15,393 bases of DNA, taken from positions 1-15,393 of the forward strand of contig URWZ01000014.1 in NCBI GenBank assembly GCA_900551625.1, in the 5' to 3' direction. The translations under genes were made by a program, and so were the position numbers. Below the pieces are notes generated by a model. It made no database searches. It saw nothing but the letters and a program-made list of their open reading frames with translations, and was not told where the DNA came from. Shown here piece by piece: positions 7,250 through 14,082 of this stretch. Origin of the DNA: an uncultured Collinsella sp. GTDB lineage: Bacteria; Actinomycetota; Coriobacteriia; Coriobacteriales; Coriobacteriaceae. Within the stretch, counting starts at the first letter, position 1. Each line of letters starts with the position of its first letter.

Positions 7250-8703
7250 TGGCTCGGTTGGACGGAAGCATGATGGCGGGCATGGCGTGCGGCTCGGATA
7301 CGCCGGCGATTGAAGTGCGGGGTCTGCGCTTTGCCTACCCCGGGGCCGAGGCGCCGGTGCTCGATGGGCTCGACTGGTCTGTTCCCCAAGGGGCGTTTGC
7401 GTTGCTTGTTGGTGGTACTGGGTCGGGTAAGTCGACGTTGCTCTCGTTGCTCAAGCCCGAGATTTCGCCGACGGGTGAATGCGCTGGCGAGCTGCGCGTG
7501 CTGGGCGAGAGCGTTGCCGACATGGATGTTCGGGCGTCCGCGGAGCGCGTGGGCTATGTGTTTCAGGACCCCGAGAACCAGATCGTGTGCGAAACCGTGT
7601 GGCACGAGATGGCGTTTGGTCTGGAAAACTTAGGCATGTCGCGCGACGAGATGCGCCGCCGTGTTGCCGAGACCAGCTATTTCTTTGGTCTGGAGGATTG
7701 GCTTCATCGCGATACCGATACGCTTTCGGGTGGACGCAAACAGCTGCTGTCGCTGGCAGCTGTGCTGGCGTTGCGCCCGCGCGTGCTGCTGCTCGACGAG
7801 CCCACGTCTCAGCTTGATCCGGTTGCGGAGAAGAATTTCCTGCACGCGCTGTTTCGTGTGAATCGCGAGTTGGGCTGCACGGTTGTTGTGGCGACGCATC
7901 AGCCGCGCCCAATGCTCGAATACGCGACGTGCGCGTACCGGATTGAGGGCGGACGCGTGTGCGAGGTGGTTGACCTAGCGAGTTTGGGTAGTCGCGAGGG
8001 ACTTTTGGCTTTGGACTCTTGCTGGCCCGCGCAGGTGGCGGCGACGAGTGCGGCGGCAGCTATTCGCGAGGGCTGGTTTCGCTACGATCGCGCGGGCGGC
8101 TGGGTGCTGCGTGGACTCGATGCGGCGTTTTCGGCTGGCGCGGTGCATGCGGTTGTGGGCGGTAACGGCTGCGGCAAGTCGACAATGCTTTCGGTGCTGG
8201 CCAAGACGGTCAAGTTGCAGCGTGGGCATATGGAGCGCGGGGCGGCCTCGGCGGCGCTGCTGCCTCAGAACCCCAAGGCGTTGCTGGTTGCCGAGACGGT
8301 GTGCGGCGAGCTGATGGAATGGGCTTCGACCTGCGGATATGACGAGGCTGTCGCGCGGGAGCGCGCGGCGAGCCTGGGGCTGTCGGGCTTGGATGGACGC
8401 CACCCGTACGATCTTTCGGGCGGACAGCGTCAACTGCTCGCATTGGCAAAACTGCTGCTGATTGGCCCCGAACTGCTATTGCTCGATGAGCCCACCAAGG
8501 GCTTGGACCTGGCCAGCCGCCGCATCATCGCCCGCGCCCTGCGTGACCATGCAAAGGCTGGCGGTACCGTCATCATGGCCACGCACGATCTGGATTTTGC
8601 CGAGCAGGTTGCCGATGACATTGCCATGATGTTCGACGGTGAGATTGCCTGCATGGAGCCGCCGGCCGACTTCTTTGCCGACAACGTGTTTTATAGGGCG
8701 TGA
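7249..8703 (+). CDS. ECF transporter ATPase with two fused ABC domains
   Basis: The 484-residue single chain contains two complete ABC ATPase domains. Domain 1 has Walker A GGTGSGKS (55-62), Q-loop FQDPENQ (105-111), signature LSGGRKQ (159-165), Walker B LLLDEP (180-185) and switch His217. Domain 2 has Walker A GGNGCGKS (304-311), Q-loop LPQNP (339-343), LSGGQRQ (389-395), LLLLDEP (410-415) and His446. All catalytic residues are present in both, so the protein can replace the EcfA-EcfA' pair. Fused ATPases of this kind occur with ECF importers of unassigned substrate in other Actinobacteria, for example the Bifidobacterium BL0693-type genes (recalled, not checked). The ATG overlaps the preceding stop codon by one base, and the S component follows after 4 bp. 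Confidence 0.92.
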   Translation: MARLDGSMMAGMACGSDTPAIEVRGLRFAYPGAEAPVLDGLDWSVPQGAFALLVGGTGSGKSTLLSLLKPEISPTGECAGELRVLGESVADMDVRASAERVGYVFQDPENQIVCETVWHEMAFGLENLGMSRDEMRRRVAETSYFFGLEDWLHRDTDTLSGGRKQLLSLAAVLALRPRVLLLDEPTSQLDPVAEKNFLHALFRVNRELGCTVVVATHQPRPMLEYATCAYRIEGGRVCEVVDLASLGSREGLLALDSCWPAQVAATSAAAAIREGWFRYDRAGGWVLRGLDAAFSAGAVHAVVGGNGCGKSTMLSVLAKTVKLQRGHMERGAASAALLPQNPKALLVAETVCGELMEWASTCGYDEAVARERAASLGLSGLDGRHPYDLSGGQRQLLALAKLLLIGPELLLLDEPTKGLDLASRRIIARALRDHAKAGGTVIMATHDLDFAEQVADDIAMMFDGEIACMEPPADFFADNVFYRA

Positions 8704-8707
8704 TGGG

Positions 8708-9421
8708 ATGGCGGATCATCGCGCTTCGCGCCTACTAGCAAAACTGGAGATCCTGCTGCTGGCGGCGGTGCCGGCGGTAATGGCCGCGGCGTTGCTGGCG
8801 GGCATTGAGCAGGCGGCGCTTGCCATGCTTGTCGTGGTGGCGCTGGTGCTCGCGCTGTTCTTTGCGGGCTACGAGGCGTCGCGCCCGGGCCTGCGACAGA
8901 TTATGCCAACGCTGGTGTTGGCGGCGTTGGCCGCGGCGGGGCGCATCTTGTTTGGCCCCATTCCCGACTTTAAACCCGTGAGCGCCATCGCCATTATCGC
9001 CGGGGCGACGCTCGGTCGTCGTAACGGCTTTATGGTTGGTGCGCTGGCGGCGCTGACCAGCAACTTCTTTTTTGGACAGGGCATGTGGACGCCATGGCAG
9101 ATGTATGCCTGGGGCCTGGTTGGCTATGTTGGCGGCGCGCTGGCGCATGCGGGCGCGTTCGACCGTGCGGATGGAACCGTGCGCATGCCGGCGCTGATGG
9201 CGTACGGCTTTGCATCGGGCCTGCTCTACGGCGTGGTAATCAACGCCTACGACATCATCGGTTTTGTGCAGCCGCTCACGTGGGCGGGCGCCGTGGCGCG
9301 TCTTGCCACGGCAGTGCCGTTCGATATCACACACGGCCTCGCGACCTGCGTGTTCTCAGCCGCCCTGTACAGGCCCTGGTGTCGACGGATCAACCGCGTC
9401 GTCGTGAAATACGGACTGTAG
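8708..9421 (+). CDS. ECF transporter substrate-specific (S) component, unknown substrate
   Basis: The 237-residue, strongly hydrophobic protein has about six membrane segments. It carries motifs of the ECF S-component family often found with CbiQ- and CbiO-like partners: FGPIPDFKP (82-90), a glycine/alanine helix, SNFFFGQGMWTPWQM (118-132), and a C-terminal FDITHG (205-210). The ATG at 8708 lies 4 bp after the ATPase stop codon. An in-frame ATG at 8639 would start inside the ATPase gene and gives a non-hydrophobic, unrelated N-terminus, so it was rejected. Three genes in one unit (T, fused A, S) make a self-contained group I-type importer. The substrate cannot be read from the sequence. A vitamin such as a cobalamin-related compound is possible, but no riboswitch or biosynthetic neighbour supports any choice. 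Confidence 0.87.
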   Translation: MADHRASRLLAKLEILLLAAVPAVMAAALLAGIEQAALAMLVVVALVLALFFAGYEASRPGLRQIMPTLVLAALAAAGRILFGPIPDFKPVSAIAIIAGATLGRRNGFMVGALAALTSNFFFGQGMWTPWQMYAWGLVGYVGGALAHAGAFDRADGTVRMPALMAYGFASGLLYGVVINAYDIIGFVQPLTWAGAVARLATAVPFDITHGLATCVFSAALYRPWCRRINRVVVKYGL

Positions 9422-9445
9422 GGCTGGTTGCGTTCCCTTACGAAC

Positions 9446-9508
9446 TTGCGGTGGAATAGTTCTCTTTTTTGGCTGTTTGGGGCCGAAGCAGGAACTATTC
9501 CACCGCAA
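9446..9508. repeat. Intergenic palindrome with 17-bp perfect arms
   Basis: TTGCGGTGGAATAGTTC (9446-9462) is perfectly repeated in inverse orientation at 9492-9508 around a 29-nt loop that contains a run of six T. It lies between the convergent S-component and exonuclease genes. Neither strand has a T tract after the stem, so it is not a standard terminator. It looks like a REP-type or mobile intergenic palindrome. Its core CTATTCC also occurs in the palindromes at 13898 and 13984. Confidence 0.7.
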
Positions 9509-9514
9509 CTTATA

Positions 9515-9552
9515 GGGGGACGAGGTCAGATGATCCCTTTTCCTCCGTCCCC
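9515..9552. repeat. Short imperfect hairpin, GGGGACG-type
   Basis: GGGGACGAGG (9516-9525) pairs with CCTCCGTCCCC (9542-9552), allowing one bulged base. It directly follows the larger palindrome. GGGGACG-type hairpins are common as dispersed intergenic repeats in other genomes (recollection, not checked). No T tract follows on either strand. Confidence 0.45.
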
Positions 9553-9568
9553 AGGGGGTCAGTTGGGG

Positions 9569-10387
9569 CTAGAGCTCTAGGGTGAGGGTGACGGGGCAGT
9601 GATCGCTGCCGAAGATGTCGCCGCGGATGCCGGTGTCGCGAACGTCGGCGGCGATTGAATCACTTACCAGGAAGTAATCGATGCGCCATCCTGCGTTGTT
9701 CTTGCGAGCATTAAAGCGGTAGCTCCACCAGCTGTAGACGCCCTCGACGTCGGGGTTTGCCGCGCGCCAGGTATCGGTAAACCCGGCGTTGAGCAGCTCG
9801 GTAAACTTGCCGCGCTCTTCGTCCGAAAAACCGGCGTTGCCGCGGTTGGACTTGGGGTTCTTAAGGTCGATCTCCTCGTGCGCCACGTTAAAGTCGCCGC
9901 AGGTTACGACGGGCTTTCCGGTCTCGCGCTCAAGCGTGCTCAAAAAGCCGCGATAGGCATCGTCCCAGGCCATGCGCACGTCGATGCGCGCGAGCTCATT
10001 TTGGGCGTTGGGCGTGTAGACATCCACAAACCAAAACTTGTCGAACTCGAGCGCGCAGACGCGGCCCTCGGTTGTGGCTTGGGCGACGAGCTCGGCCGCC
10101 TCGCCCTCGCCAGCGTAGGGCAGCAGTGCGTCGGCGTGCAGCACGCGCAGCGGTTCCTGGCGGCTAAAGACCGCAGTGCCCGAATAGCCTTTACGCTCGG
10201 CGTAGCTCCAGGTTTGGTGATAGCCGGCCAGGTCGATATCGACCTGGCCCTCCTGCAGCTTGGTCTCCTGCAGCGCCAGGATATCGACGTCGAGTTCTTG
10301 CGCGACCTGGATAAAGCTCGGGTCCTTTTTGAGCACGGCGCGCAGGCCGTTGACGTTCCACGAGGCGAAAGTGTAAGTCTGAGGCAT
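9569..10387 (-). CDS. xth: Exodeoxyribonuclease III / AP endonuclease (ExoA-Xth family)
   Basis: The enzyme cleaves DNA at abasic sites and trims 3' blocked ends in base-excision repair. The 272-residue product has the full endonuclease/exonuclease/phosphatase motif set: SWNVNGLRA (9-17, Asn11), LQETKL (39-44, metal ligand Glu41), YSGTA (68-72), VDVYTPNA (121-128, Tyr124), CGDFNVAHEEIDL (163-175, Asp165 and Asn167), GWRIDYFLVS (233-242) and GSDHCPV (260-266, the Asp262/His263 pair). The ATG at 10387 is preceded by AAAGGA. Length and motifs are closest to the ExoA branch found in Gram-positive bacteria. It is convergent with the ECF operon and divergent from the sirtuin gene. No promoter could be placed in the 136-bp gap 10388-10523. 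Confidence 0.94.
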   Translation of the reverse strand: MPQTYTFASWNVNGLRAVLKKDPSFIQVAQELDVDILALQETKLQEGQVDIDLAGYHQTWSYAERKGYSGTAVFSRQEPLRVLHADALLPYAGEGEAAELVAQATTEGRVCALEFDKFWFVDVYTPNAQNELARIDVRMAWDDAYRGFLSTLERETGKPVVTCGDFNVAHEEIDLKNPKSNRGNAGFSDEERGKFTELLNAGFTDTWRAANPDVEGVYSWWSYRFNARKNNAGWRIDYFLVSDSIAADVRDTGIRGDIFGSDHCPVTLTLEL

Positions 10388-10523
10388 GGTGTCCTTTCGA
10401 CGGGGTTGGCAGGCTTAAGATTAGCGCAACAGGGGCGGTGGTGGGCTCCGCGCGTGTCGACCCAAAGGCTGCGCGCCGGGCAAGCGCCCGCCGCCATCCG
10501 ACCAACAAGGACGGAGGACTCAT

Positions 10524-11276
10524 ATGACGCAGGCAATAACGGATCCCAAGCAGGCCTCCGCCGCGCTGGAAGAGCTGTTCGGCACCCACAAGCGCGTGGT
10601 CTTCTTTGGTGGCGCGGGTGTTTCCACGGCGAGTGGCATCCCCGATTTCCGCAGCGTGGACGGCCTGTATCACCAGCAGTTTGCCTATCCGCCCGAGACC
10701 ATGCTCTCGCATAGCTTTTATGAGGCGCATCCGGCCGAGTTCTTCGACTTCTACCGCACCAAGATGATCGCGCTTGGCGCCAAGCCCAACCGCTGCCACA
10801 CCAAGCTGGCCGAGCTGGAGCGCGCCGGAAAGCTAAATGCCGTGGTGACGCAAAATATCGACGGTCTGCATCAGATGGCCGGCTCGCAGCGTGTGTTTGA
10901 GCTGCACGGATCGGTCCATCGAAACATTTGCCAGTCGTGCGGCGCGGTCTATAGCGCCGAGTGGATTTGCTCGCGCGAGCACGAGGACGCCGCGGGTGTG
11001 CCCGTGTGTCCTGCGTGCGGCGGGCGCATCAAGCCCGATGTGGTGCTCTACGAGGAGCCGCTCGATGAGCGTGTGCTGACCGGCGCCGTTGCCGCCATCG
11101 CCGCGGCCGATGCCCTCATTGTGGGCGGGACCTCGCTCGTGGTGTATCCGGCGGCGGGCCTTACGCGCTACTTTACCGGCGATACGCTGGCCATTTGCAA
11201 TCTTGCTCCCACCGATCAGGATGCAAATGCCGACCTGCTGATTTCTTGCGACATCGCGGCCGCGTTTGCGTTCTAG
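10524..11276 (+). CDS. NAD-dependent protein deacylase, Sir2 family
   Basis: The 250-residue sirtuin removes acyl groups from lysines using NAD+, giving nicotinamide and O-acetyl-ADP-ribose. Visible are the NAD-binding GAGVSTASGIPDFRS (30-44), TQNIDGLHQMAGS (109-121), catalytic His128 in LHGS, and a zinc module formed by C136, C139, C162 and C165 (CQSC ... CPAC), followed by GGRIKPDVVLYEEPL and the ribose-binding GGTSLVVYPA (201-210). All key residues are intact. It resembles bacterial CobB/class U-type enzymes, though the class is uncertain. The ATG at 10524 has GGAGG upstream at good distance. It probably forms a transcription unit separate from folPK, since a promoter-like box lies between them. 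Confidence 0.93.
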   Translation: MTQAITDPKQASAALEELFGTHKRVVFFGGAGVSTASGIPDFRSVDGLYHQQFAYPPETMLSHSFYEAHPAEFFDFYRTKMIALGAKPNRCHTKLAELERAGKLNAVVTQNIDGLHQMAGSQRVFELHGSVHRNICQSCGAVYSAEWICSREHEDAAGVPVCPACGGRIKPDVVLYEEPLDERVLTGAVAAIAAADALIVGGTSLVVYPAAGLTRYFTGDTLAICNLAPTDQDANADLLISCDIAAAFAF

Positions 11277-11290
11277 CCCGTGTGCGCGGA

Positions 11291-11296
11291 TACAAT
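11291..11296 (+). promoter_or_regulatory. Candidate -10 box of the folPK operon
   Basis: TACAAT lies 15 bp after the sirtuin stop codon and about 75 bp before folPK. A poor TTGCGT -35 at 11266-11271 has a 19-bp spacing. It matches the TACAAT boxes proposed for prs and coaX. Confidence 0.4.
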
Positions 11297-11318
11297 AGAA
11301 AGACTAATTGCAAAGCAA

Positions 11319-11364
11319 CCCCGCCGCCTGCGCCCGAGCGCGGCGGCGCGGGCATTTTAGGAGG
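11319..11364 (+). promoter_or_regulatory. GC-rich folPK leader hairpins and ribosome binding site
   Basis: Two mutually exclusive stems are possible: CCGCCGC (11321-11327) with GCGGCGG (11340-11346), or GCCCG (11332-11336) with CGGGC (11349-11353). The second is followed by ATTTTAGGAGG, which holds the ribosome binding site at 11359-11364. This could modulate initiation or early termination, but chance pairing is easy in such GC-rich DNA. Confidence 0.3.
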
Positions 11365-11370
11365 ATGTTC

Positions 11371-13098
11371 ATGGCGAACGATAGTAAGACATGGCGGTGC
11401 GGAAAGTACGAGCTCAGCTTTGACCGCCCGCGCATCATGGGCGTCCTCAACGTGACGCCCGATTCGTTTAGCGATGGCGGGGAGCACTTCGACCCGGATG
11501 CCGCCATCGAGTACGGCCTGGCGATGCTCGATGCCGGCGCCGACATCATCGACGTGGGCGGCGAGTCCACGCGCCCCGGCTTTACCCCGGTCAACCCCGA
11601 CGAGGAAGCGCGTCGCGTGCTGCCCGTCGTGCGCGCGCTGGCCAAAGAGGGCGCTATCGTCTCGATCGACACGCGCCACGTGGCGGTCGCCAAGGCTGCC
11701 GTGCGCTGCGGTGCCTCGATCGTTAACGACGTGACGGGCTTCACCGACCCCAAGATGGTCGAGTTTGTCGCGACGAGTACCTGCGGCGTCATCGTGATGC
11801 ACGCCGGCGAGGTCGCGGCGCCCACGCGCACGCATGCAACGGTGCAGCTCGATACCTCGGCAGCGGCGTTTGTTGCCGAAAAGGCGCGCGAGGCGGCCGC
11901 CGAGGCTGCACGCGAGGCCGAGAAGCCTGCCCGCCGCCGCCGTGGCAAGCTGCTGGGCGAGCCCAAGACGGAGGCCAAGCTGCCGGGTGGCGTGGTGCAG
12001 CCCTCGCTGCCGTTTGGCGATCCGGAGCCTGCGCCGGAGCCCACGGACGAGCAGAAGCAGGAGGCATCGGCCGCCGAGCAGGTCGCCCCTGTCGCCGAGG
12101 CCGCTGCGAACCCTGAGCCCGTGCCGGAGCCCAATGACCACCTGGCCGCCATGATGCGCCGCAGCGCCCGCCGCGAGGAGGCCTACGTGCCCACCTCTCA
12201 GCTCCGCCGCTTTACCCTGCCCGATTCGGCGCCCATCATGCGCCGCGTCATGGGCTTTCTGTCCGACCAGGCCCGCACGCTCATCCATGCCGGCGTGTCG
12301 CGCGACCGCATCTGTATCGATCCCGGTCCGGGCTTTGGCAAGACGGCCAACGAGGATATCGTCATCCAGCGCGAGACCGCCAAGATGGCGTCGCTGGGCT
12401 ATCCGCTCATGTGCGCCGTGTCGCGCAAGCGCTTTGTGGGCGCCGTCTCGGGCGTGACCGAGGCGGCCGCGCGCGATGCCGCCACGTTTGGCGTGTGCCT
12501 GGGCGCTATCCAGGCCGGTGCCAACGTCGTGCGCGTGCACGACGTTACCGGCTTTGCGCAGTTCCTGAACGGTTACTGGGCTGTCGCCAAGCCGCAACCG
12601 CGCCGTGCGTTTGTGGCCGTGGGCTCCAACCTGGGGCATCGTTGCGACAACATCCGCGCCGCACGCGACATGATCGCCGAGATTCCGCTCACCTGCGTGT
12701 CCAACTGCTCGCGCATCTACGAGAGCGAGCCGGCCTACGAGACGCGCCAAGATGCGTTTGCCAACGCCGTCATCGAGATCAAGACCGAGCTGGCGCCGCT
12801 GGTGCTGCTCGACGAGCTCATGAAGATTGAGGCCGAGCTGGGCCGCGACCGCTCCAAAAAGGCCAAGGCAAACGGCCCGCGCACCATCGACTTGGACCTG
12901 CTGTGGATGGACGGCGAGACCCACGGCGGCAAGAAGCTGCGTCTGCCGCATCCGCTGATCGGCGAGCGCGACTTTGTGCTGGTGCCGCTCGAGGACCTGA
13001 TGCACGACCCGGCGCGGTTCTTCCGCTACAACGGCGTCGAGGTCAAGGAGCCCGAGGACCGCGTGGGGCATATCGTGGGCGAATTGGGGCGTATGTAG
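11371..13098 (+). CDS. folPK: Bifunctional dihydropteroate synthase / HPPK fusion with a large DHPS insertion
   Basis: This 575-residue fusion covers two consecutive folate steps: 6-hydroxymethyl-dihydropterin pyrophosphokinase and condensation with p-aminobenzoate. DHPS motifs are NVTPDSFSDGG (27-37), DVGGESTRPG (61-70), SIDT (98-101), VNDVTG (118-123), DPGPGFGKT (317-325), SRKRF (351-355) and RVHDV (388-392). The HPPK domain follows from about 412: AFVAVGSNLG (413-422), YESEPAYETRQDAFANAV (450-467), GPRTIDLDLLW (502-512) with the metal-binding Asp pair, LPHPLI and RDFVLVPL (533-540). Between MHAGE (143-147) and about residue 290 lies an Ala/Glu/Pro- and Arg-rich low-complexity insertion that ordinary DHPS lacks. 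The ATG at 11371 has AGGAGG at ideal spacing; an upstream ATG at 11365 is too close. The next gene starts directly at the stop codon. Confidence 0.93.
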   Translation: MANDSKTWRCGKYELSFDRPRIMGVLNVTPDSFSDGGEHFDPDAAIEYGLAMLDAGADIIDVGGESTRPGFTPVNPDEEARRVLPVVRALAKEGAIVSIDTRHVAVAKAAVRCGASIVNDVTGFTDPKMVEFVATSTCGVIVMHAGEVAAPTRTHATVQLDTSAAAFVAEKAREAAAEAAREAEKPARRRRGKLLGEPKTEAKLPGGVVQPSLPFGDPEPAPEPTDEQKQEASAAEQVAPVAEAAANPEPVPEPNDHLAAMMRRSARREEAYVPTSQLRRFTLPDSAPIMRRVMGFLSDQARTLIHAGVSRDRICIDPGPGFGKTANEDIVIQRETAKMASLGYPLMCAVSRKRFVGAVSGVTEAAARDAATFGVCLGAIQAGANVVRVHDVTGFAQFLNGYWAVAKPQPRRAFVAVGSNLGHRCDNIRAARDMIAEIPLTCVSNCSRIYESEPAYETRQDAFANAVIEIKTELAPLVLLDELMKIEAELGRDRSKKAKANGPRTIDLDLLWMDGETHGGKKLRLPHPLIGERDFVLVPLEDLMHDPARFFRYNGVEVKEPEDRVGHIVGELGRM

Positions 13099-13800
13099 AT
13101 GATTGAGATGAATGCTGTAGCCGCCGGTACCGAACTTGACGCCGCGCGCGATGCGGGCCGCGAGGGCATGTCCGCGGGCTGGTGCGCTTGGAGCGCGGGC
13201 GAGACGTCGTTGACGTTTTCGCTGGTCGTGCGCCCGGACGTGAATATGCATGCCTTCCACGGCCTGCCGTTTGTGGCAGCGATGGGCATGATGGACGCGC
13301 TCGTGGGCACGGCGTCGACGCCGGGTTTGGGCCTTGCCGGCAAGGTGGGCATTGAGTGGCCGAGCAATATCGTGTTCGGCGCACCCGCGTTTGAGACGTC
13401 GTTCGCGCGCGTCGCCGTCAACGGCGGTGCCGGTGCCGCGGGCATGTTCGGTGCCGTGACGGTGGATATCGAGCGTTCGGCATTGAGTGAGCTCGGTGTG
13501 GACGTGGCTGACGAAGCGCTGGTCGAGGAGTTGGCTGCCGCCGTGCTGACCCGTGTTGACGCCTGGGCGGTTGTTGCTAACACGCCGCAGGGTGCTGCCG
13601 GTCCGCTGGCTCCCGTGCTGGGCGAGTACTTCGACATGGTGCCGCTGCTGGGCCGCCAAGTTGCGGCGGTGTCGCCCAACGGTTTGCCGCTTGCGGTCGG
13701 TGTGTTTGCGGGCCTGGACATCTGGGGCCGCGCGACCATCAAGACCGATGCCGGCGAGCAGGAGTTTCCGCCCGAGGCCGTACGGATTCGCGGACTGTAA
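13099..13800 (+). CDS. Degenerate biotin protein ligase-like (BPL/LplA-fold) protein, probable non-ligase
   Basis: The 233-residue protein resembles the catalytic and C-terminal domains of BirA. LTFSLVVRP (38-46) corresponds to the FSxxLRP strand, IEWPSNIV (85-92) to the KWPNDI motif, AAGMFGAVTVDI (113-124) to the VxGxGxNV strand, and GRQVAAVSPNGLPLAVGVFAGLDIWGR to the C-terminal SH3-like BPL domain, ending in EAVRIRGL. The biotinyl-AMP loop GRGRxGRxW is absent: only SAGWCAWSAGETS stands there. The KWPND lysine is Glu86 and the Asp is Asn90. No winged helix is present. It therefore probably does not ligate biotin. It starts at the base after the folPK stop codon (with GGGGCG upstream), so it is co-expressed with folPK, and a clear terminator follows. 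Its function is not recognised. A lipoate- or octanoyl-transfer relative, or a scaffold protein, are alternatives. Confidence 0.7.
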   Translation: MIEMNAVAAGTELDAARDAGREGMSAGWCAWSAGETSLTFSLVVRPDVNMHAFHGLPFVAAMGMMDALVGTASTPGLGLAGKVGIEWPSNIVFGAPAFETSFARVAVNGGAGAAGMFGAVTVDIERSALSELGVDVADEALVEELAAAVLTRVDAWAVVANTPQGAAGPLAPVLGEYFDMVPLLGRQVAAVSPNGLPLAVGVFAGLDIWGRATIKTDAGEQEFPPEAVRIRGL

Positions 13801-13839
13801 TGCGAGGCGCCCGCGTTCAAAGATAGAGATGACAACGAA

Positions 13840-13871
13840 GCCCTCCTCGGATTGCACCGGGGAGGGCTTTT
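13840..13871 (+). terminator. Rho-independent terminator of the folPK operon
   Basis: GCCCTCCTCGG (13840-13850) pairs with CCGGGGAGGGC (13857-13867), with one G-T wobble and a 6-nt loop, followed by TTTT. It lies 40 bp beyond the stop codon of the biotin-ligase-like gene. Confidence 0.9.
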
Positions 13872-13897
13872 GCGTGACTGCAGGGCGGCATCTCGGT

Positions 13898-13940
13898 CCT
13901 ATTCCTCAAAATTGAAAAAATTTCGTTTTTGAGGAATAGG
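13898..13940. repeat. AT-rich palindrome, copy 1
   Basis: Arm CCTATTCCTCAAAA (13898-13911) is perfectly inverted at 13927-13940, and pairing extends inward with two mismatches to about 20 bp per arm. It is markedly AT-rich against a GC-rich background. It is one of two near-identical palindromes 43 bp apart between the convergent folPK operon and coaX. Confidence 0.8.
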
Positions 13941-13983
13941 AAACATGCACGATATCGCTGTACTGGGCGTATTCGAGGAGTCT

Positions 13984-14024
13984 CTATTCCTCAAAATTGA
14001 AAATTTTTCAGTTTTGAGGAATAG
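13984..14024. repeat. AT-rich palindrome, copy 2
   Basis: This is a 41-bp near-perfect palindrome: a 20-nt arm starting CTATTCCTCAAAATTG, one central base, and the inverse arm with a single mismatch that still allows G-T pairing in RNA. It shares the arm sequence of copy 1 but differs in the centre. It lies 59 bp beyond the coaX stop codon and might act as a terminator-like hairpin for coaX, although no clean T tract follows it. Confidence 0.8.
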
Positions 14025-14082
14025 GCTTGGCGAACGTTTGCGGGGGCTGGGGCATTGGACGTGCTCGACTTATGCCCCTGTC

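Noticed and set aside
9446..9508. Rho-independent terminator for the ECF operon or xth
   Set aside because: The T run is inside the loop and not after the stem on either strand.
11173..13857. 894-residue open frame antisense to folPK and the biotin-ligase-like gene
   Set aside because: It is rich in His, Arg, Gly and Ala, has no recognisable domain, and exactly mirrors convincing sense genes. Long antisense frames are expected in GC-rich DNA with biased third positions.
14049..14078. Terminator directly after coaX (GGGGCAT/ATGCCCC stem)
   Set aside because: The 7-bp stem has a 16-nt loop and is followed by GC-rich sequence with no T tract on the minus strand.
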